A stretch of DNA of 64,000 nucleotides from Arion vulgaris (taxonomy: Eukaryota > Mollusca > Gastropoda > Stylommatophora > Arionidae): contig CM036764.1 in NCBI GenBank assembly GCA_020796225.1, forward strand, positions 28,497,450 to 28,561,449, given 5' to 3'. Positions within the stretch are counted from its first letter, which is position 1; each line of letters starts with the position of its first letter. Made by a program: the position numbers and the translations under genes. Shown here piece by piece: positions 58,920-64,000 of the stretch. The notes below the pieces were generated by a model. The model had not been told where the DNA came from, did no database searches, and was given only the letters and a program-made list of their open reading frames with translations.

Positions 58920-59679
58920 GCATTACGTGGATAATTATAACATTAGGAATAATCAAATGTTTCAATCTGTTCCCATAATACTTGTAAAAAATGCTAGACA
59001 GAGAAGTAGAACAAGATGAACAATGAACCTTTATATAGAAATAAATTGGAATCCAGTAAGACAGTGCAGTCTCTCAAGAACCACACAGTTCTTTAACCCA
59101 GGTTGAATACTTGACACGGCTACAAGCTCGGTTGTTGAAGTAAGTCATCGATATATTATCTCGTGTTACAACATTGGGCTCGCTGCTAGAAGGTCTGACC
59201 ATATTCCTTCTACATTTTCGTGTCCGTGCTTACCACTTTAGGATAAACGTGTCCCTCCCTACACAACCCACATATCCATAAGCCTACACGAAAAGCAAAC
59301 ACTTTCCTTTCACAGTTCACAGATATTGGCTCAGGGTCGACTGGTAGTCATCACTATATTTAGCTCACAGATAGTGTTGGACGAGAAAGGAATGTAGTAA
59401 TTATGAAAATAAGAACGTCAATTATATCACATATAACATTCTAGTGAGGTCATCACATTCACGTCTTATTTTATATATACGACCTCATGGACACAACGCG
59501 CTACATTCCTACGCTTCTTAATACTGCCTCTTCTCATGTTGTATAGTTGGTATATGTCAAGTGTATATATGCTATGTATATATTTGATTATTACTGTTTA
59601 TCTTCTTTTTATCCATTCATAGTTTTTCGCATTTACTTCGTTTTTCGCTTGTAGTCACATACTTTCATTTTAGGGCCGT
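58920..59679. other. No feature recognised
   Basis: Unique-looking spacer. No gene or repeat seen. Confidence 0.3.
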
Positions 59680-59893
59680 TTGGGGATTTATTGTCTAATT
59701 GTGTATGTTATATCTGCCGTATAAGAGAAGAGGTGAATTTCTTCCCCTTCCGGTGTATCCTTTGCTTGATAAAGATCTTTTAGACGAAACGTCACTGTGT
59801 ATTGTTATTGTACTTTGTAAACTACTGCTCTTTCTTTTTACGTGTATCGCCATTGCTACTTAGTTTTACTGCAGTCTTCCCTTATATCGATAA
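59680..59893 (+). repeat. Repeat Z copy followed by (TA)n
   Basis: Third copy of Repeat Z, directly followed by a TA run at 59897-59916. Confidence 0.75.
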
Positions 59894-59919
59894 TACTATA
59901 TATATATATATATATATGT

Positions 59920-60504
59920 ATAATAGGTGTATTTAAAAAAACCAGTTTACAAGTCACTACGCTCAGTTCCGTTCAGCAGTTTTGATTAAATTATTATACT
60001 TATGGAATTTTTCTGACTAAATAGTTGTAAGGGGATTTACCTCGATTCAACTGGGTATCAGAATAGCACTGTGAAATAAAGGAGGTCAGCGTGATATTTA
60101 CCACACAGTCGTGCGCAGTTGGTTAAAGACAATTAGGGCTTAACACCGTGGTCCCAACACACCACAGAGTATGAAAATGGATTCTTTGTTATTTTTATAT
60201 TCTCCGTAACTCCGCAGGTGATTCTCAATTAATTTCCATTACTCATCGAATTATGCCTTAATTCATGGTTTGACGCCATCTGAGAAATGCAAGACAAATA
60301 CAGAAACCACGACACCGGATACAAGCCAGGTAGCAGTGTGGCGGCAAAAGAAAGAAGACTCATCGCAGGCACCACTTATAACTAGGTCAATTTTAAGGCC
60401 GGCCTGCCTTGTCAAGTAACGTCGCGTTTTATGTTTTGAATGAATATCTGTAACCACTACGTTAGACCACAGCCAACTCTAGATAACTAGGCCAGACAAC
60501 TGAC
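59920..60504. other. No feature recognised
   Basis: Nothing supportable. Confidence 0.25.
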
Positions 60505-60833
60505 CGGGAATTCTCTGATCTAGATCAGAAAAGGGGGCTGGAAATTACAGATGTTTGATAAAATACGGCACGTTTTTTTGCAATTTTATTCAATTCTGTG
60601 AATTTATGGTTAATTATTGGTGAAAAATATTCATAATATTGATATTTCTTATTGTTAAACTGAACTTGTTGCAAAATATAACTTTGATTTAGCATTTTGT
60701 GTTGATTTTAAAATGAATTCGTCTATATACACCAATATTGGAATGCGAGGTCACGTGGTGTAGTTGTGGTCTGATTTCCCATAATTCTTACCTGAGTCCG
60801 AAGGCCCATAAGTTTATAGTTGGCTCTGGTTAG
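60505..60833 (-). repeat. Third copy of the 1.1-1.8 kb inverted-repeat unit
   Basis: Same orientation and block order as 1131-1447 (tttgcaattttattcaatt, ataactttgatttagcattt, then ttcgtctatatacaccaata). Present singly here, so the inverted arrangement at 1.1-1.8 kb is secondary. Confidence 0.75.
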
Positions 60834-60862
60834 ACTGAAGCTGTTAAAACAAGGGGAGGGGT

Positions 60863-61101
60863 GTCTACAGACGAAGGATTTACTTCATTGCACCGGGTTT
60901 ATCCCATATGACTCGGTCCCTCTCCGCAGAAATGACACGTCACCTGCAGAGAGTATTGCACAAAACAAGACTCCGTAGCTTCCGCAACAATCATAGGGGT
61001 CTCAAAAAAATGCAATCTTAAACAAAACGACGTGGTCCGGATTCGAACCCACGACTTTCTGAATGTAAAACAATGGTTTAACTACCACTTAGCCACAGAG
61101 C
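60863..61101 (-). mobile_element. SINE-D copy with best tRNA head
   Basis: The minus-strand head tgtggctaagtggtagttaa (A box) and gtgggttcgaatccggacca (B box) is an almost canonical tRNA 5' half and T arm. The SINE-D body follows. Confidence 0.85.
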
Positions 61102-61729
61102 ACCCTACCAAACTATGAACAGAGCTCAGAACAGGACACTGTTCTCAGCACTGAAACTGCGTCTCAGAACAGGACACAATCGATTAAGCAGCCTCATGTT
61201 TAACAAAATTAAGATTGGCAATTCAGTCATTATTACATATGGACAAAGAAGGGAACAAATTTAGACATCCTAAAAGAGATTACCATCAAGGAACATTGCT
61301 TCATAGACAATATCATGCTTCAGAAACAGACTATATTGGTCACATTAAACATCACAGTGGCTTAAGAAAGCAAAAATGTGGGGGTTCTTTTTGTTGTTTA
61401 ATTTCGATCTTCTCAACAAAGTTATCACATTTTGTGATCTGTGTGATTTGCGCCGAGAACGTGAATACAGTGCGAAATCATTAGACCCCCATACGGTATG
61501 TTGAGTAAGAATCACTTGGGGGTAGTAGGGTTTGGAAACATGTTAAAATATCACGTGTTTTTATATAATAAAATAATGTCATACCCAATCCATAGTTTGG
61601 TGTGACCTCAGAATGTCATATCACACTGTTACCTGATATCCAGAAGTGACACGATAAGCTAACACATTGGATTCGTGCATAACTTGCGAATAAGTGTTAA
61701 TGATCAAATCATGTTCTGAGAGACACAGA
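61102..61729. other. Mostly unassigned
   Basis: 61385-61500 faintly resembles a decayed minus-strand SINE-A (atcacattttgtgatctgtg, then gagaacgtgaatacagtgc). Nothing else seen. Confidence 0.3.
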
Positions 61730-61740
61730 GACATTTGGGC

Positions 61741-61982
61741 CCCCAAGGGAAGCAAAGAATAGTACCACTGAGACCTACAGAGCATGTTGTAAGAGGCGAC
61801 TGATGTAGAACCTAAGGAAGCTATCACAGTAAATAAAAAGCATCGCAGAAATCGGATGTGCTGGCCTACTTGTAGGCGCATAACTGGCACAACGCACAAT
61901 AGCTCTTAGGCTCAGATCACATACAAATGACACAGAGTGGTTAACAAGTGGTCGATATGGAGCGTTAGAAGAAGAAGAAAGA
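61741..61982 (+). mobile_element. SINE-B copy, head-truncated
   Basis: Plus-strand SINE-B from cccccaagggaagcaaagaa to a GAAGAAGAA tail, flanked by near-repeats agacatttggg (61730-61740) and agatatttggg (61983-61993). Confidence 0.85.
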
Positions 61983-62054
61983 AAGATATTTGGGTTTACA
62001 GAGAGATTTACGTAAAATTACATAGTCTCTGAGAACATACATCCTCCAAATGTC

Positions 62055-62311
62055 TTCTTTTTCTACTTCTTCTTAACAACGACCACTTGTTAAGCTACTC
62101 TTTGTGATTTGTATGTGAGCCTAACAGCTATTGTAGGCTGTGCCAGTTATGCGCCAACAAGTAGGCCAGCACATCCGATTTATGCGACGCTTTTATTTAC
62201 TAGGAAGCTACACTATGCCCTACCTCTGTCGCCTCTTACGACATGCCTTGTAGGTCTCAGTGTTACTATTCTTCGCTCGCCTTGTGAGTCCCGGCTACAA
62301 ATGGGCTAAAG
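62055..62311 (-). mobile_element. SINE-B copy with 31-bp flanking repeat
   Basis: Minus-strand SINE-B. The 31-bp sequence before it (62024-62054, starting agtctctgagaac) recurs after it (62312-62342, starting agtccctgagaac) with about four mismatches, an unusually long target-site-duplication-like pair. Confidence 0.8.
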
Positions 62312-62342
62312 AGTCCCTGAGAACCCACATCCACCAAATGTC

Positions 62343-62997
62343 ACAAACAACACAACATTCTCTGGTACATCTACAGACACAACGTGATCACAGCAAACAA
62401 CACAACATTCTCTGGTACATCTACAGACACAACGTGATCTCAGCAAACAACACAACATTCTCTGGTACATCTACAGAAACAACGTGATCACAGCAAACAA
62501 CACAACATTCTCTGGTATATCTACAGACACAACGTGATCTCAGCAAACAACACAACATTCTCTGGTACATCTACAGACACAACGTGATCTCAGCAAACAA
62601 CACAACATTATCTGGTACATCTACAGACACAACGTGATCACAGCAAACAACACAACATTCTCTGGTGCATCTACAGAACAACGTGATCACAGCAAACAAC
62701 ACAACATTCTCTGGTACATCTACAGACACAACGTGATCACAGCAAACAACACAACATTCTCTGGTGCATCTACAGACACAACGTGATCTCAGCAAACAAC
62801 ACAACATTCTCTGGTACATCTACAGAAACAACGTGATCACAGCAAACAACACAACATTCTCTGGTACATCTACAGACACAACGTGATCACAGCAAACAAC
62901 ACAACATTCTCTGGTACACTTACAGACACAACGTGATCACAGCAAACAACACAACATTCTCTGGTACATCTACAGACACAACGTGATCTCAGCAAAT
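62343..62997. repeat. 50-bp minisatellite, about 13 copies
   Basis: The unit cacaacgtgatcacagcaaa plus 30 bases repeats every 50 bp, with a tcaca/tctca polymorphism alternating between units and one single-base deletion. It starts at the right flank of the preceding SINE-B. Confidence 0.95.
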
Positions 62998-63751
62998 TAC
63001 ACGTTGAAATCGATACAAGTAAAATGGTAAATTAATGAATCCCTAAATAATGAAATAAATAAAATCTACTAAACACTAGGTACACACTTTTACAACAATA
63101 AGAAGTCGATTAATACAATTAGTCAACCACTGGTAGCTACTATAGAGGTTCAGCGATGCAAACATATATGAGAACCATTGATCTATGCCATTAAACGTCC
63201 CCTACCCTTTTTCTCCATGTATTTGTTCATTGTTCACCCTCTCCCAGCACGGATCTAGCAGTGATTATTCATCTCACAAGCTAAAATAACACCGTCTAGT
63301 TTATATATATATATAAAGAGGGAGAAATAGAGGGGGTGCCAAACAGATAAAGTGTATATAAATATGAAACAATGAGCTCTTGTAAAGCTTTCTAACTGGA
63401 GGTACACGTTATCTTGGCAAACACGCCCAACTGTAATAGAAGAATGTGTGTCTACACTGAATTGGAAGTGTCCCGGCAAGATGACAAAAATTGCAACAAT
63501 AAAAACTAATCGCTATGGCTTTTTTAAGGCATTCATTAATATTAATTTTCATTATCGCATTTTAAGCAGTCGATGGTTAGGTAGTTAGAACTGTGGCTAA
63601 TATTTTTAAGCAATGAATGAAAAATAGTGGAACCCTAACAACTTTGAGACTCGACATTAGGTGAACTGCCTGGAATTACAAGAAGGCAGACTGGACAATG
63701 TATGAATATACTGAGAAAAATATCAAACTGCCGACATTGGCATAAATAAGG
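62998..63751. other. No feature recognised
   Basis: AT-rich spacer with a short TA run at about 63301-63315. Confidence 0.3.
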
Positions 63752-64000
63752 TCGCCTGAGTGGTTACCGGGGCCCAAATTTGGGGTGTAAAGAATAGAAC
63801 CACTGTTACCTGCCACGTATGTCGTAAGAGGCAACTAAGGAGGTGTGGCTGAAATCGGATGCACATGTCCTAAACGTGTAGAAGTCTATGCGTTTAGGGG
63901 CCTATCAAGCCAATGTGCAACGTATACACGTTCTTGGCAAAGATCAAACATATCACAAAGACTGATTAAAATTGGTCGTAAAGAACGAAAGCAAAGAAGA
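63752..64000 (+). mobile_element. SINE-A copy, runs to window end
   Basis: Plus-strand SINE-A with intact head (cgcctgagtggttaccgggg) and conserved block. The GAAGA tail reaches the last base, so the 3' end may lie outside. Confidence 0.85.

Noticed and set aside
55258..58965. A 1235-codon minus-strand ORF and other 300-900-codon ORFs in the satellite
   Set aside because: They follow from a 45-bp stop-free unit. All three minus frames are open and unit differences change amino acids freely, which is not how a selected protein behaves.
61215..61484. 89-codon ORF with Cys/His residues suggesting a zinc finger
   Set aside because: The Cys and His spacing does not fit C2H2 or other standard fingers, and the end overlaps a probable decayed SINE.

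Overview
This is a eukaryotic, AT-rich, intergenic or intronic window that is dominated by repeats. There is no operon structure, no bacterial-type gene and no long conserved cellular ORF. The mix of tRNA-headed SINEs, 5'-truncated non-LTR retrotransposons (LINEs) with microsatellite tails, and IS630-Tc1-mariner transposons of a 'Sailor-like' type (long D-to-E spacing in the transposase) suggests an invertebrate animal. A lophotrochozoan such as a mollusc is my best guess, at low confidence. Family labels used here (SINE-A to -E and -T, LINE-1 to -7, Repeats W, Y and Z) are local names assigned from self-comparison of the window, not database names.

Layout. 1-9 kb: unassigned sequence, a 0.65 kb inverted repeat, SINE-C copies, and LINE tails. 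9-19 kb: Repeat Y, a 55-bp minisatellite, a LINE-1 copy split by a LINE-6 insertion, and SINE-A, -B, -C and -D copies. 19.1-20.0 kb: the only good candidate for a host gene, a minus-strand Ser/Asn-rich first coding exon ending in a canonical splice donor and carrying an apparent frameshift at a run of seven A/T. 21.8-24.4 kb: a long decayed LINE-1 copy. 26.3-28.6 kb: a four-layer nest of retroposons in which each inner layer has its own target-site duplication, followed by a 40-bp minisatellite. 29-32 kb: LINE-4 with reverse transcriptase and a zinc-finger-like tail, bounded by a 15-bp target-site duplication. 36.7-49.3 kb: three Sailor-like transposons, two nearly identical and one diverged, interspersed with a hAT-type non-autonomous element and more SINEs and LINEs. 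51.8-58.9 kb: a 7 kb satellite of a 45-bp unit (about 157 copies) with higher-order duplications. 59-64 kb: Repeat Z, SINEs and a 50-bp minisatellite.

Nothing here looks like a functioning multi-gene system. The biology is mobile-element ecology. LINEs plausibly supply the machinery that mobilised the SINEs. The Sailor-like copies are defective and must have relied on transposase from elsewhere. The insertion order can be read directly from the nesting. Family names, where given, come from motif recognition and memory and should be confirmed by database search.
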